The notes under the pieces are model-generated. The model made no database searches, had not been told where the DNA came from, and saw nothing but the letters and a program-made list of their open reading frames with translations. Positions 1 through 12,585 of a stretch of 64,000 nt of DNA are shown one piece after another. Numbering within the stretch: position 1 is the stretch's first letter; every line of letters starts with the position of its first letter. Both the position numbers and the translations under genes were made by a program. This DNA is from Rostratula benghalensis (Eukaryota; Chordata; Aves; Charadriiformes; Rostratulidae): positions 467,046 to 531,045 of the forward strand of contig VXAI01000385.1 in assembly GCA_013399305.1 (NCBI GenBank), written 5' to 3'.

Positions 1-1043
1 GGACAGTTAGGCACCATCTCCCTAAGGTTTGTTGGACCATCACCATTCTTATGTGAGTGTTATTCCTCTGCTAACCTACAGAGCCCCCACCCTGGATGAA
101 GGTGGGAGCAGGGCTTGCAAGCAGGCTGCAGCTTTCATGGGGCAAGATGATTTCTACTTTCACCTCACTGGTTTGTTCTTCCTGTCAGTGACTTCATGAT
201 ATGCAGGGTCTTAAGCAATCTCACACCTCCTTTTGAAGATGAGGTCCCTGCTTTGACAGGCTGAGAAAAATTAATTTTCCATTTAAATACCAGCTGTCAC
301 CCCAGACTGGTTGCATGACCATCTATGTCTGCAGGGCAATTTTCTTTTCAGAAAAACAAGTCATCGTATTTGCTCTGTGACTCTTTAAAATGGAGGAATT
401 TTTTTTTTAAAATAAACAATAAGTAGTTAAAAGATATTCCAGCCAACAAAAACAGAGTAACAGTCTATAATTCCCTTATCGTGACTATTGTGAAAAGCAG
501 TATGTTGTTGGACAGACTTATGTCATCTCCTGGTGTCTGTTTGCCTTCAGAAGTGTCAAAATGTGTCCAAATGTCCATGAACAGATGCAGGGAGCTGTTT
601 TGACTGAGGAATAATTACATAGTGGTACAACAAAGATATTGGTGATTCATAATGTGGTTAGATAAATCATCAGTCTCAATATCAGGGGGAGGGGATGAGA
701 GTCTCTTGCTCAATGTTCTCTACAAAATGGTCTTAAGGCTTTACTCCATGTTTCAGTTATTTCTGTTGCATGCTTTTTTTTTTTTTGCAGTGAGGTTGGA
801 GCCCTGTTGTGGGAGATTCTTCTGTTTTCATCCAGTGTGGAAAAGGTGCTTAGGTGATTTATTAGTGAAAACTAGGGACAGACAAAACCAAACACACTGA
901 TGAAGGAAGAAGCAAGATGAGAGAAACTGTGTCTGTTCAGAAAAGCATGTGAGTGCCCGTGTATGTGCTTCCCTGAGCAAAAAGCAATTTAAGCACTAAG
1001 AGAAAAGGTTTCCTAACACATGTCTTCTCTGGCAGTTTCCCTT

Positions 1044-1079
1044 GGGGGGGGGCAGTGGTGATGTAAGTTGGGGAGGGGC
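1044..1079 (+). other. G-rich patch with quadruplex potential
   Basis: A run of nine G is followed within about 30 bases by further G runs (GGGG and GGGG before CTGG). This spacing could allow a G-quadruplex with one long loop. It is seen directly in the sequence; structure formation is inferred. Confidence 0.35.
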
Positions 1080-3042
1080 TGGACTTTTTTCGCCTTGTTC
1101 CAATATGCTGGGGAAAATCTTGGAGAGCAGAGCTCGACTGCATTTGGATTGGAGTATGGGACTGTTCTAAAGAGTGGGAAAAGACTCCAGGTAAACATTG
1201 ATTTAGTGAACACTGTTGGCTAGGAAACCGTTCCCTTTTCTTTGGCATTCTGGTTGCCAACGGGGAAACCTGTCTGTGTGAGCTAGCCTGAATTTTGACA
1301 GTTGAGTTCTGGGATTTCATGTGGGTACTGTGCCTGGAGGGCTTTCAGTATGTCCCTTACGTACCATTATAGTGCAAATTTCAGCTGGATTTCACTGTTG
1401 AAGAATTTGAAATGCTCCCAACTTTTAAAAAATGTGGGGGGAAAAAAGCATAGTCACAAAGGCTTGTTGAATTTAAAAGCCTGAGAGCTGGTATAAAAAC
1501 CTGGTGCAGGGCTTCATTACTTGTGCTTTAGCTATTAACCTCTGGACTAAATTTGCCATGGGGCACCACTAAAAGCAGAAGTCTTGTGCCCTATACACAA
1601 AGACCTTTCTGCTTGCCTGCCCTTTAGTCACCCAACATCTCAGAGAATAAATTAGGTCCAGATTTCCCAAACCCTCTAGAAATGGAAGTTTCTCAATTAG
1701 TAGTTAGTCTATCAAATAGGGTCTTGGAGGTCAGATATTTGACTGGAACTCAGTATACAGGTGTATGACTATGTTCATATTGGAGCTAGATTGTCATATT
1801 CTGTTTCTTAAGCCAGATGACAAAGGTCAATCGTACAAACACACGTTTATGCTGATTCTGAAACAAGCATTTGTCAGGCACCCAGCTCTGGCAGAGCTGG
1901 TACTCTACTGAATACAGCAGAGAGAAGTTTTAGTCTGTGAGCTGTGGTGCTATCCAGTGAATTGTGTATTTCTAAACATCTTTGCCTGTGTTTTCCCTGT
2001 TAGCCTGCCTCCCTCAGGATTCAGTCTAACATTGCACACAGCTTTAAATGGTGCAAAATCTGTTTGAAGAGTAACATCTTGCCTGAAAAATGTCTTGCTG
2101 TGCTGCTTAGATCCGGTCACCAAGCTCAAAGCTAACTTTGTTTCAAAATAACTCTAGTCTAAGGCCTTGGGTGGACAATGTAGCATCCTGGCATGGAAAT
2201 GAGCATAATAATACCACGTGCTTAGAGATAGTAGTAGACTCCCTCTGCCATTTGGAAGTGACTACTGTCATGTCCTCTTGGAACAATCCACTGCCTTTAT
2301 CCCTGCCCTATCCTGCAATGCGGCTACAGTGAATGACTCAAAAGAAATTGATCTTATTTTTCCCCTTTTGAGTCCTTGTAAGGCTAGATTCGTTGTCCTG
2401 TGAGCCCCATGTTATGTCAAAAGTTTTAAAAATGGACCAGTGAAAAGAACAGAAATAACTCCCCAATGAAACCAAGTGTTTCTTCTTCTGTGGAGCAATA
2501 CGGTATAAAGGTTTTAGCACCACTAACTTAGTGACCTGAATTATTAGTAACTCTGCACAGCTGCATATTTAAGGGAATGAAATTATTTGTACATATTTAA
2601 ATTCAGTGGTATTTAGAACTGAGTCACTCAGGCTTTTCAGAAAATTGCAGCCAAAATCTGAGACGTGATGCTGCTCTGCAACATGTAACTTGTGTATCTG
2701 CAGGGAATTCTGCATCCCTTGTGAGCTTAGATCATCCTTAGAGACAAGAACTAGATCTGTAATTTGAAGTTCATGCTTCTTGTGTATAGCCAAATGTATT
2801 AAACTCATCTTCTGTTGCTTGTTGGTGTATTTTTTTGGCTTTCCAGTTTGTCATTTGCCAGTGTAGCAACAATACTTGAAACTAATAGTGATATGCCTGA
2901 GCTTTCTTATGGTCCTGCAAGTCCATCAGCGACTGTTTTACTTAAAGATAATTTTTAGCAAAGCACTGGTATTAAGATGATACAATTCCCAAGTTTGCTA
3001 CACATTGGCATCTTTTGAATTGATTTATCTTCTGTGAGTATT

Positions 3043-3075
3043 ACATATATATGTATGTGTGTATATATATATATA
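3043..3075. repeat. TA/TG dinucleotide microsatellite
   Basis: An imperfect alternating purine-pyrimidine tract made of TA and TG steps, read as ACATATATATGTATG and continuing as TATATATATATA. It is probably length-polymorphic. Confidence 0.8.
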
Positions 3076-4499
3076 AAAATCACTATCTCGCAGTCGCAAG
3101 GAGTACAAGGCTCTTGTGAAAACCAATGAGCATTATAAAAGCTGAAATTCACAATAGCTACAGCAGTGCAGAGTTATTTTCTTTTTCAAGGAAATTTTTC
3201 ATGAAGTAAGAATTGTGTTTCTTTTTATTATGCAGCTACAGTACTTACCATGCTGGAAAACTTTGAGACAGAATACAGCATAGATATGACCTTAGAAAGG
3301 AATGTGATAAATTAGAGTTGCTTTTACGAATTCAAATTAGATTTGCAAACTGATTAGTTTGATTGAGCCAGGGTGGTCTTGTAAAGAATGGGGAAGACAA
3401 TGGTAGCAAGCTAGACATTTGGCCATTAAATCCTACAGAATGTCCTTTTTACTTTCTCCTGTTTGTTTTTTTTTTCCTCTGGTTTTGTTTACTCATTAGC
3501 AAACACTGGTAAATGACATCTTTCCACTGTTCAAACCTGAGAGAGGAATTTTTATCTTTTGAAATTACTAGTACTGAGGGGTTTTGCCTTTGCTAAATGA
3601 AACTCTTCAAGACACTGAACTGAGAATCTGTGAAGTTCTGTTTTCTAAAGGCTACAGAAGCTGATGGCTGTTTTTCTGACAAACTGGTAAGGGAGAGCAA
3701 AGAAAGCCATTTACTTGTGGAGATGACACAGAGGGACTAAGGGGAAAAGCTTGGCATATTCGTTATGAGCATTTGGTGTGAGGCATCGGAGACAAGAACA
3801 TCTTTCAGATAGTGGGCAGTGTTGTTGGGTGAACATATCCTGTAAAAAGGCAACCTTTAGAGGCCAACCCCCACTCAGACCCTTCCCAGATAGACAAGCA
3901 AAATTGGATGAGCTGGGTTCTCACTGCCTAGTCTTTTAACTAGGATCAGGGGAGAAAGCCTGCAGTGCACAAAACTAAACAGCAAGTGCAAGCTACTTCT
4001 TAAACCGCCCATTTTCCTCACAAGGGTCTGAATCTGTATTCTGATCCTGACTTCTTCATTTTTCTTTTCATTCCCAGACAGTTAGCAAAGCAGAAGCATT
4101 GGAATGGGGTGAAAAGAAGGAACAGGGGTGAAATATGAGGTGCACTAATAGGTCTGAAAGTGAATAAAGTATAGCACAGAGAACTGCAACTGCAGCGGTT
4201 CCTCTTTCGGCAGGAATTTTTGGTCTGTAATTCAGCTTGGTATTTTTAGTCCCTATTTGGCAGCTCAAATAAGAGACCTCACCTGGTAACTTTATTTTCA
4301 GGAGGTTGAAGCATGGTGGGAGGAGAAGCTTTTTCCAATCAGTGACTACCAATCAGCTGGATGAAATGGTTTGGCTTCTTACAACTGGCTCGTTTTCAAG
4401 GGTGGTTTTTTATTTCTTTTATTGCTTGAGGAGGGGAGGATTAGAGGATAAGCAGCTGATTAGGTCAGGAGCACTGCCCTGGGAACATGGAACAACTCG

Positions 4500-4602
4500 A
4501 TGTTCCTGTGCAACCTGGTCTAGATGTTCCTGCTCTGGCAGGGGGATTGGACTGGATGATCTTTCAAGGTCCCTTCCAATCCCTGATAGTCTGTGATTCT
4601 GA
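4500..4602 (+). mobile_element. CR1 LINE 3'-end fragment
   Basis: The text around 4510-4600 carries the typical CR1 3' untranslated signature: an AACCTGGTCTAG block, GGCAGGGGGATTGGACTGG, then ATGATCTTTCAAGGTCCC and TTCCAATCCC, ending in the degraded terminal ATTCTGTGATTCT-like motif. CR1 copies are usually truncated at the 5' end and keep only this 3' part, as here. Orientation is plus. The left boundary is approximate and could extend to about 4470. Confidence 0.88.
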
Positions 4603-6941
4603 TCTAAGATCGTCATGGTAGTCCTATGGAGAGTCTCATGACAGCCACAAATGCCTGTGTGATACCCTAAGAGAAGGCAAGGTTTGCCCTTCTAGTCTCA
4701 TTGCATTGGCTCCCTCATACACTTCATTATTGTGTGGGTCTTTGCTACTGGGATAAGGTCAGGGCCACCTGCCTGTGTGCCTTATGCGTCTGCCCTGTTT
4801 AATCTGTCCAACATCCCCTGCCAAGCTGCTAGAGGTTCAGCTCTAGCTGGCTCTCCCTGCCAGGGCTTTTTCAGCCTGAATCAAAGTTGCCTTGCTTTCA
4901 AATGGTCTGTCTTTTCAGCAGTTGCTCAACACTGATATCTGCTTCTTGGTGTCCTTTTGAACATCTAAATGAAAAGAGAGTGCTTGAGGAAATCCTTGGC
5001 TTGACCTTTACCTATGAAAACTGTATAATCCCTGCTCTGCCAGGCCCGTTGGCCCTTGGGTTGGGGTAGAGATTTTTCTGCAAAATGCAATGTGTTCACA
5101 GCACATTTTCAAACAGTAGAGAAGCAAGCATATGCGCTTACATTTTCAGGAGAGCTATAGACAAAAAAGCAAAACATTTTCACAGCTTTAAGTGCGCAGG
5201 GTGGTGTGTGCCGTGTCCTTTTCCTATATCAGCTCTCAGCAGTTATGAGGTTGCTACCTGGTCTTGCACCTGATTTTTCAGGCAACTTCTCTTACACAAA
5301 GAATGATTTAAAGCCGTCTCAACATGTTTTCAGTATGTCACCAGGTTAGTGACTACCTTCTACTTTTGTGGAGGAGGGCAGAAAGAAATAAGATCTCTGA
5401 TCTTGAGTGTTCTGTATGTGTAGCAGTAAATCAAAAGCAAACAAATATACACACAAATATGTACACAAATGTGCATTTTTAAAATTCAAACTTCAGTTTA
5501 TTCTACATGACTAAATATAGATTATTGGATTTTCTGTTACAGACAAAATATTTAATGAAGTCTGACAATTCTGTTGAATGTGACTTCAGGAGTGTCAACT
5601 TTGGACTGGAGCAAATCCACATTCTAGCCATGTTTTGCTATCTGCCCTGGCAGTCAGCACTGGATACTTCAGGGAGAGAGATAAGCAGCATCCTGCAAGC
5701 AGGTTGTCTATGAAGAAAGTTTCATTCCATGTCTAAATAGCTGTTGATTTTACTCCTAAAATAACTTTATTTATTCAATATTTTTCCTTAATCCTGATAA
5801 TGTACTGTAAATTAAAAAAAAAAAAGCTGCTATTTTGAATACTTCTACAGTATCTTCCACTGGTATCTCATGATAGATTTCTGCAGGTTAGCAATGGGGA
5901 AAGTGTTTTATCAGTTCTGCATCTAGCACTTCTCACTTTCACATAGGTCCCTAGTCTTATTCGGAGTGAGAACAACAGATCTCATGGGAGTTGATTTAGA
6001 GTTATCCTCTGTGTAGCTGTTTTAAGGATACAACATTTTTATATAGCTGACATTCTCACAACAAACAATTTTTGACATTTTCTTAAATTTGTATTTCTCA
6101 GATCTCAGCAGTGTGTTCTTGTGGTTTTATATGACCACTTATTTGAGACTCATATTTTTATATTTAAAATCTCTATAATACAGACAGAACTTTGGAAACT
6201 GCACTCAGTTCAAACTTCACCATCCAAAGACAGAAGATAATCTATTTCAGAAGCTGCACACTGAGGTAGTTGTTCTGTAGTGGCCCTGCTATTATTAATT
6301 TACTTGGAAAGTGCCTATGGTTCTGGCTTAGTACCTGCTATTGATGAAATCACTGGTATTACAGTTCATGATTCAGACCACCAAAACATTCCTCAACATT
6401 TCTCTAAAATGAAGAGGAAAAAGCCCCATGGATATGTCTTTAGAGCACTCCATTATGAAGTAAATTTCTTTTCTATCATTTCTTGAGGACATAAAGAAAA
6501 GCTGAATGCTACATGTAGCAATAACCTACAATCCAGGGATGTAACTAAGTCATGGGAGTTGCAGTTGCAAAGAGTTCTGAACCTACTTTTACTAGGTGGC
6601 TCAGATATAATGCTAGTAGCAACCAAGGTTGAAGCTGTGAAGCACTTAAAGCAACAGTGCTCATCAACAGTACTGCTCTGCATCAGCTAACCTGTGGCAC
6701 TGCAGTAGTACTTCCTCTGCTTGCTTGGTGTTCATCTATTCAGCAAAACTGGCCTCTCAGGTGTCTGAAAGCCAACAGTACTTCCTGGAAGCTACATTGC
6801 TGATAAGTGATATGGGTCATGTGAGTTGTGTGTTAGTTGTAATTTCCATGCTCCCCATATTTCAGTGTGTGATGTCTGTTTACCAGAAGAGGTTACTTAG
6901 TATTGTGCTTTCACTAAATTAATCCTTATTTCTTTTTTTAG

Positions 6942-7003
6942 CAAGCATTGAATTACCCAGAAGAGGAAAAAAAATCAATCATTTTAGTGACTAGGCAGTA
7001 TGG
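6942..7003 (+). other. Candidate internal exon, unidentified
   Basis: A strong acceptor (CTTATTTCTTTTTTTAG) precedes 62 bases that are open in one frame, followed by the donor GG|GTAAGC. Starting in phase 0 the frame reads QALNYPEEEKKSIILVTRQY plus two bases, leaving phase 2. A plausible branch-point region (TTTCACTAAAT) lies 20-30 bases upstream. I do not recognise the peptide. Short open segments between splice-like sites arise by chance in AT-rich DNA, so this is a candidate only. Conservation in other birds or an RNA-seq junction would settle it. Confidence 0.22.
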
Positions 7004-7830
7004 GTAAGCAACCTAAAATGGCTTGTTTTGTGGAAAAAGATACTATGCTAATGGAAATGCTATGAAAAAAGGAGCTACGCTAAGGAATTGTACAAAAGAC
7101 GCTGGTGGCACCTGCCAAGACTTCCAGGCAATGCTGTCCATCTTTGATTGCTATCAACAGACCACAAATTTGTATGTATGTAAGCAAAGGATGTTCTTGT
7201 GACAGTTGCCTGTCAGTCAGTAGATGTGTTCAGGAGGATGGATGGATCTACATGGCAACACAGGGATGAAATTCATGTCAAGGCGAAAAAGTATTCCTCA
7301 ACCAGACATCTCTGGAACTTAGAGTGGAGAGGTAAATGGGAAACACTTGATGAGTTTGCTGGTGCGTGTTTGACAATGGCAGTCAACAGGTTTAAAAAAA
7401 ATGTCAGATAATGCCTGCACTCCCAGAGGCTGACAAAATAAACCCACATCCTAATGCACCTCTATTAGGGAGACTGAAAGTAGCTTACAGAGGGGGGAGA
7501 AATACTCAGAGTTTTTCATGAGGAGCAGAAGTTACGTGGGGTGGAGACTCCTGGGCTCTTGAAAGGCCTGATGCAAATAATGCCTGAGATCTGTGAATAC
7601 AGAGGGAGACATGCTCAGAGATAGGCTTGTCTTGATTATAACTACATTTCTCTTGCTATCTAAAGCACTGAGCAATTGTTGGAAGTTTGAAAGTCAGTTT
7701 TGTGGAGTGCTGGCTTTGTGTCCCCAGGAGGCTGAGGAGTAAGCTGAAGTCACAAAGCTGGCAAGGACCTTCTTTAGCCCACTGAGCTTGTGGCAGCAAT
7801 GACAAGCCATGGGAAAAGGGACTTTGTTTT

Positions 7831-7849
7831 AAAAAAAAAAAAAAAAAAA
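7831..7849 (+). repeat. Poly-A tract
   Basis: Nineteen consecutive A, directly after GTTTT. No recognisable retrocopy is seen upstream, so it is treated as a simple homopolymer. Confidence 0.85.
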
Positions 7850-9663
7850 GGCAGTAGAAAGAACACTCCTCTAGAAGTATCTTGGAAGAGATCCTGGTTC
7901 CCGGGTTTTGCCTAATCTCTGAAAACCTGAAACCCAACTGTTTATGCCATATTAACATCCAGAGCAGAGCTATTCCAAGCTGGTGCTAACTGCTCCAGGA
8001 CAGGTCTCTACAGAGGCTATTCTATAAAAATCGGTTCTGATGCCTTACATCTTTCACTGGAAAGAATTGCAGCAAGTCTAGCCAGCCTTGTTCAGGGCAC
8101 AGCACACATAACAGACTGGTAGAACAAATGCAGAGCTCTTTCAGACTACTGTATTTTCACAATGAGTTCATATTTCTGGTTTGTAGCACATATGAGATAC
8201 AGCTAATAGTTAATCTGCTGAGGGCATTGTAGGTGCAATAACAATCATACCCCTCCTATAGTGCTATCTGGAGACAAAACAACTAGCTGTGCTTGGAGCA
8301 CTTTCCATTGAAATAACAGCACTGCAAGGGGAGTGCTGATTATAGCCTTCCATGAAAAATTAAATCTACAGATAACGTGCTGTTTATAACTTGCCAAGCA
8401 CATTGCTCATGAGCAGTGCAGGAGAATCAATTCCCTAGTTAGTACAAATTAGTATACATCTTTTTCTGAATGCTGAGGTTATGTGAGTTCTTGTGCACAA
8501 GGTCTTTTAATTGTAGAAGTGATTAGTATGTCTTGTCACAGTGTCTTTTTAGTTGCTAAGACACATTTTGCAGTGTATAAGGCTCCAAACATGTGGAAGT
8601 AATGGAGTTGCTAACATACCTGAAGTCAGGCTGATAATGTTTTGCTATTACTTGTAAAGTTAGTGTACTTCCACAAAATAATCTGCATTTGTAATCTAAA
8701 GGATAGCCAGACCTTTTTAGTGCTTCTAAGCTCATTCTGAGTGTATTCCTTCAATGGAATTCACGTTGCAGTTGAGTTGAGATTCAAAGGATCATATTGT
8801 AAGATCTGTTAGTGGCTTGAATAGTAATTCAGTCCTGCTTAATGTGTCTGCTAGAAAATGTGTAATTGGTATTTAAAAATATCAATGCTTATCATGCTGT
8901 CTTGAAAATGAGATCACAATTTTGTCCAAATCTGGTAGTTATTATCTATTTAATACCAAAGGAATTTTAAATTTGGCCCAATCCAGTTCTTGAAGCAAGT
9001 GGTAAAACTCCAGTCAAATAAGAGAAGGATTAGATAAATGCTGACTGCTTGTAAAGTCCCATTTGTTAACGTTCAACTTCAGCAGAAATAACTGGTAACT
9101 AATTAGAAGCACTGTTAAAATATTTACTATCTGAATGTTCAAATACATTAAAAGATTAATGAAATCCCACTGATATTTTTTTTTTTTCAGAGTTGTTTTT
9201 GTGGGGAAAATAATTCTACTTTGCTAACTGGAAAAATAGAAACACTAGAACAATGCTTACCAAAACCTCAATACCTCTCCCTTAAAATTCTGAGTGGCTG
9301 TGAAGAAGCTCTCTTCATGCCTGAATACATGAATACTTGTGGGAGGAAGCTTGAGGAGTTCAGCATTAAGCTATCTGGTATTTTTAATACTAAATCTTCA
9401 CAAACTGCAAACCAGCTCCTGACTCTAGGGTGAGAAGCCCTGGAATTGATTGATACAAACCTTTCATACTCTTACCCTTGTCTGCACTTTCAGTTCAAGG
9501 CTGTGTCTTGTGTTCTGGAGTTGATGCTTGTGAACTGGTCTCACAAATCCTGACTCCAGAAGGGACTTGTCAGTATCTCTGCATATCTCAGCCAAAGCAA
9601 TTGAGCAAGTGCCTGCAGGATTCCTAACTGACCCCTCCAAGCTATCAGGCTTCAGACAGTATT

Positions 9664-9770
9664 TAAAGAAAAAACAAATCAAAAAAAAACCCCCCACCAG
9701 CAAGCACTCCACCTGCCCAAATCAAGCAACCAAAAAAACCCAAAACCTCCAAAAAACCCAAACTCAGCAA
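9664..9770 (+). repeat. A/C-rich low-complexity tract
   Basis: About 100 bases almost lacking G and T, with repeated AAAAAACCC and CCAAAA blocks. The strong strand asymmetry is visible directly. It is not a regular tandem repeat and not a true telomeric array. Confidence 0.7.
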
Positions 9771-10282
9771 CATGAGGGGTCTGGTGAATTTGAAACTCTT
9801 CTACAATGTGTAATATTGAAATATCATTTGTTTTCCCAACCTAACGTGTGTTCTATTTGTTGAAATTGATTGTAGATGACATTCTCCCTGAGTGGCAAAA
9901 GCAGTGAAAGCAGCCAGATGGTTAGCAGAAATATATAGTGTATTAACAGACTATGACCACTTGATCCCATAGTTTTTCTCAACTGGCAACTAAACAAGTT
10001 TTTTCCAAATTGAACATCTAAGTGCATTTGGAAAAAATGCAGTTTCTTCAGAAATAATTGCACAATTATTGGTTTTGGTGGTCTTTTCCCCTTCACTCTC
10101 CTGAGTACTACTACTTCTAATAGAGCAAGTGGAAAAATACGTAGCAATTTGGTGTTACTAAATTATATCACAATATACTAGCCTAAAATTCCTTCTTTAC
10201 ATTTGAAAAACCTGGCTTGTTATCTGCACAGTAAATCATACTTTTTTGTTTTTAATCTAAAAGTGAAATTGTGTGTACCAGG

Positions 10283-10345
10283 AAATTTTTTAAATTAAGG
10301 CTAGAAGGAACAATAATTGTAATTTAATCTAACATTCATTTTTAA
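10283..10345 (-). mobile_element. Possible very old CR1/L3-like 3' end
   Basis: The plus-strand text AAGGCTAGAAGGAACAATAA followed by TTTAATCTAACATTC resembles the reverse complement of an ancient CR1 3' end (the pattern GGCCAGAAGGGACC with ATCATCTAGTCTGACC). It is heavily diverged and lacks the terminal octamer. Chance resemblance cannot be excluded without an alignment. Confidence 0.3.
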
Positions 10346-11293
10346 TCTGAGCTAAGTAGCCCACAGTTTCCCAAGGATGAGGTGTGATAGCCCCATTAAC
10401 ATAATAAACCAGGTCTTTTTGTAAAATGCCTAATCCAACCCACTAAAAGCTGTTCTCTAGCTGGAAGTATCTTCTGTATGTCTGAGTGGCCCTATCATGA
10501 TATAAAGCAGGTGAACATCTGGCCCAAGGTGTCAGAAGACATCAACTCACAGGCTCTGTAGCTGGCTCATGCTTTAAATGTTCTGTTGACACACTGGGAG
10601 GTAGGAAAAGTAGCATGAGCATTAGCTGGAGAGCTCACTGCTATAGCAAATCAATGGGACTTTTTCTAAGTGATTTGGTAAATCATTGCCCTGCTGCATT
10701 TTTTAAAAAAAACCCAACAGTAAGATGAGTCCCATTTTGAGATGGTGTTTCAAAGAAATTATTTGCAGTGCTTCATTGCAAAGACTTAAATTGATGACTT
10801 TCAACTTTTGCAATGAAGCCAAAAAGATACAAAGAATTAGGAAAAAATAACCAGGATCTTTAAATAATTTAGTTATCTCAGACACCTGCCATGAGTGCTG
10901 TGAGTCTTATAAAAAGAGAGACTGAGTGAACTGTTCGGGAATGTTGGTATTCTATTGGTAGAAATAGGCATATTCCACTGGACATAACACTGATTAAGCA
11001 GAGACTAAGCTTCTATCTACGTTCCAGTTTCAGCATCTGCTGCAAACTCCATGTAACCTTGCTATCACTTCACTTCATTGCTAGGTTTTATTATGGTTGC
11101 ATCTACAACCCATGACTGAAATCAGAGCCACAGCAAGGTACATGCAGCACAAATATCCTGGGATAAAGAACCTCTTCCTCCAAGACCTTCCTGTGCAATT
11201 TAGCACCAGAAAGGATAAAAAGAAAGTGGAGTTGCACAAAGCTGCACAGAAGCAGTATTGTAGCCCAAAGTAGCTGCCTCCTGTTACCCAGCT

Positions 11294-11342
11294 CAAGGCT
11301 GTTCTACTAGATGTCCCTTCCAGCCTGGACCATTATATGAGA
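11294..11342 (+). mobile_element. Short diverged CR1 3'-end scrap
   Basis: GGCTGTTCTACTAGATGTCC followed by CTTCCAGCCTGGACCATTAT matches the CR1 3' end layout (GGACTAGATG, then GGTCCCTTCCAACC, then ATTCTATGA) with an internal deletion. Plus orientation. Only about 50 bases remain, consistent with an old, truncated copy. Confidence 0.5.
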
Positions 11343-12585
11343 GCAAAATCAAGATTTGACTGGGGTTTTCTCAGAAAAATAGACCACATCTTTCTTTGCT
11401 GCTACAGTGAGATCTTGGTTATAGGGGAATCATATGAGCAGTGAACTCTTGAGTTCCCATCCAAACTGAATTTTCCTGTGATCATAGGATAATGTTTATC
11501 TTGGTCTATTTGGTGCAAACCTTTAGGGAAAAGAGAAAAGAGAACACAGTTGCTACATTTTCTGTAGCAAGCAGCAATAAAGAAGGATAATAACTTTAAA
11601 ATGGCTTGGCTGTGAAATGGCTGTTAAGCTCTTGCTTATCTAATGCAAAGTCAAATTTCAGTCACTTCTGCATGTGCCGTTAATTGGACCAATGTGCAAG
11701 TATTTGTCCTATACTGTCATTATTTGGAGGAAGGGTCTTGAATGCCTATCTGGATGCTGCAAATCGACCTCCAGGAGATTTTTTTTTTTGAATGCTTGCT
11801 TGTCAAACTGCCTTTAAGCATTTCAATTTGTGGTGATAATCTACTCAATACCTCCTATTACACTAAAATCAGCCAGTAGGTCATACTAGCCCTTTCACTG
11901 TTCCATACAGGCAGAGGGGGAAAAAAAATGATCTAGCACTTGAATACAGCCAGGAATGCTTACAGATTGGGACCAGAGTGCTGATACATCAAGGGTGTAG
12001 CAATCCAAATGACAGATTTATTGCAGATTTGACTTATCCATCAATCTTTATTCAGAAAAGTATTTAAGCTTTGATGATCTTTTAAGTACATGCAGATGAT
12101 ATTTCATGCTACTCCAAAAGATGAACCCAATTAAGCTTTCTGCTGCAATTATTTAGAGATCATCTTTAGGGAACCCCTCCTATTTGTTGGAATTCCATAT
12201 CCAAACACTAGATATAGGGGAAAACTTTGCAAAAGGTTTGTTTTGCTGATACTGGATTAGACTCAGTGGTATGTGATAAAAATGTGGTGTGATGCATAGA
12301 GCACTTGCATCCCATACTGCTGGTGAATGTATTGCTTAAATGAATATGGTGAATTCGTAATGTGGTGCAATAGCTGTTGAGCAGTGCATGAATCTGTTGT
12401 TTATGTTCATCTCACACTGGAGCCATGACACATTGGAATTTAGACAGAGAGAAGAAATGGCTGCCTGCCAGAATTAACTACCTTTTTGCACACAAAGGAA
12501 ACATTTCTCCTTCCATGCAGCAGTAGTTGTGGCATTACAGAATGTTGTGGAGTGACCTGTTAGACAAGGTGCCTGGTTTCAGGGT
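11343..12585. other. Non-coding unique DNA left of the CR1 pair
   Basis: No gene or repeat is recognised, apart from short T runs (for example near 11781) and AT-rich sequence. It ends at the terminal motif of the CR1 copy that begins at 12586. Confidence 0.6.

Larger units (their letters stand above)
1..4499. other. Non-coding AT-rich single-copy DNA
   Basis: No coding region or interspersed repeat is recognised here. The stretch has many T and A runs, a TA/TG microsatellite near 3043-3075 and a G-rich patch near 1044-1079. Open frames are all under about 130 codons, overlap each other on both strands, and show no protein-family motif. It is read as intergenic or intronic. Confidence 0.7.
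4603..10282. other. Non-coding AT-rich DNA with one possible exon
   Basis: Apart from the exon candidate at 6942-7003, the A tract at 7831-7849 and the A/C-rich tract near 9664-9770, nothing is recognised. Short open frames occur on both strands without homology that I can see. Confidence 0.65.

Noticed and set aside
12265..12330. GGTGTGATGCATAGAGCACTTG resembling a MIR head
   Set aside because: The match is limited to about 20 bases, and the B box and core are absent.
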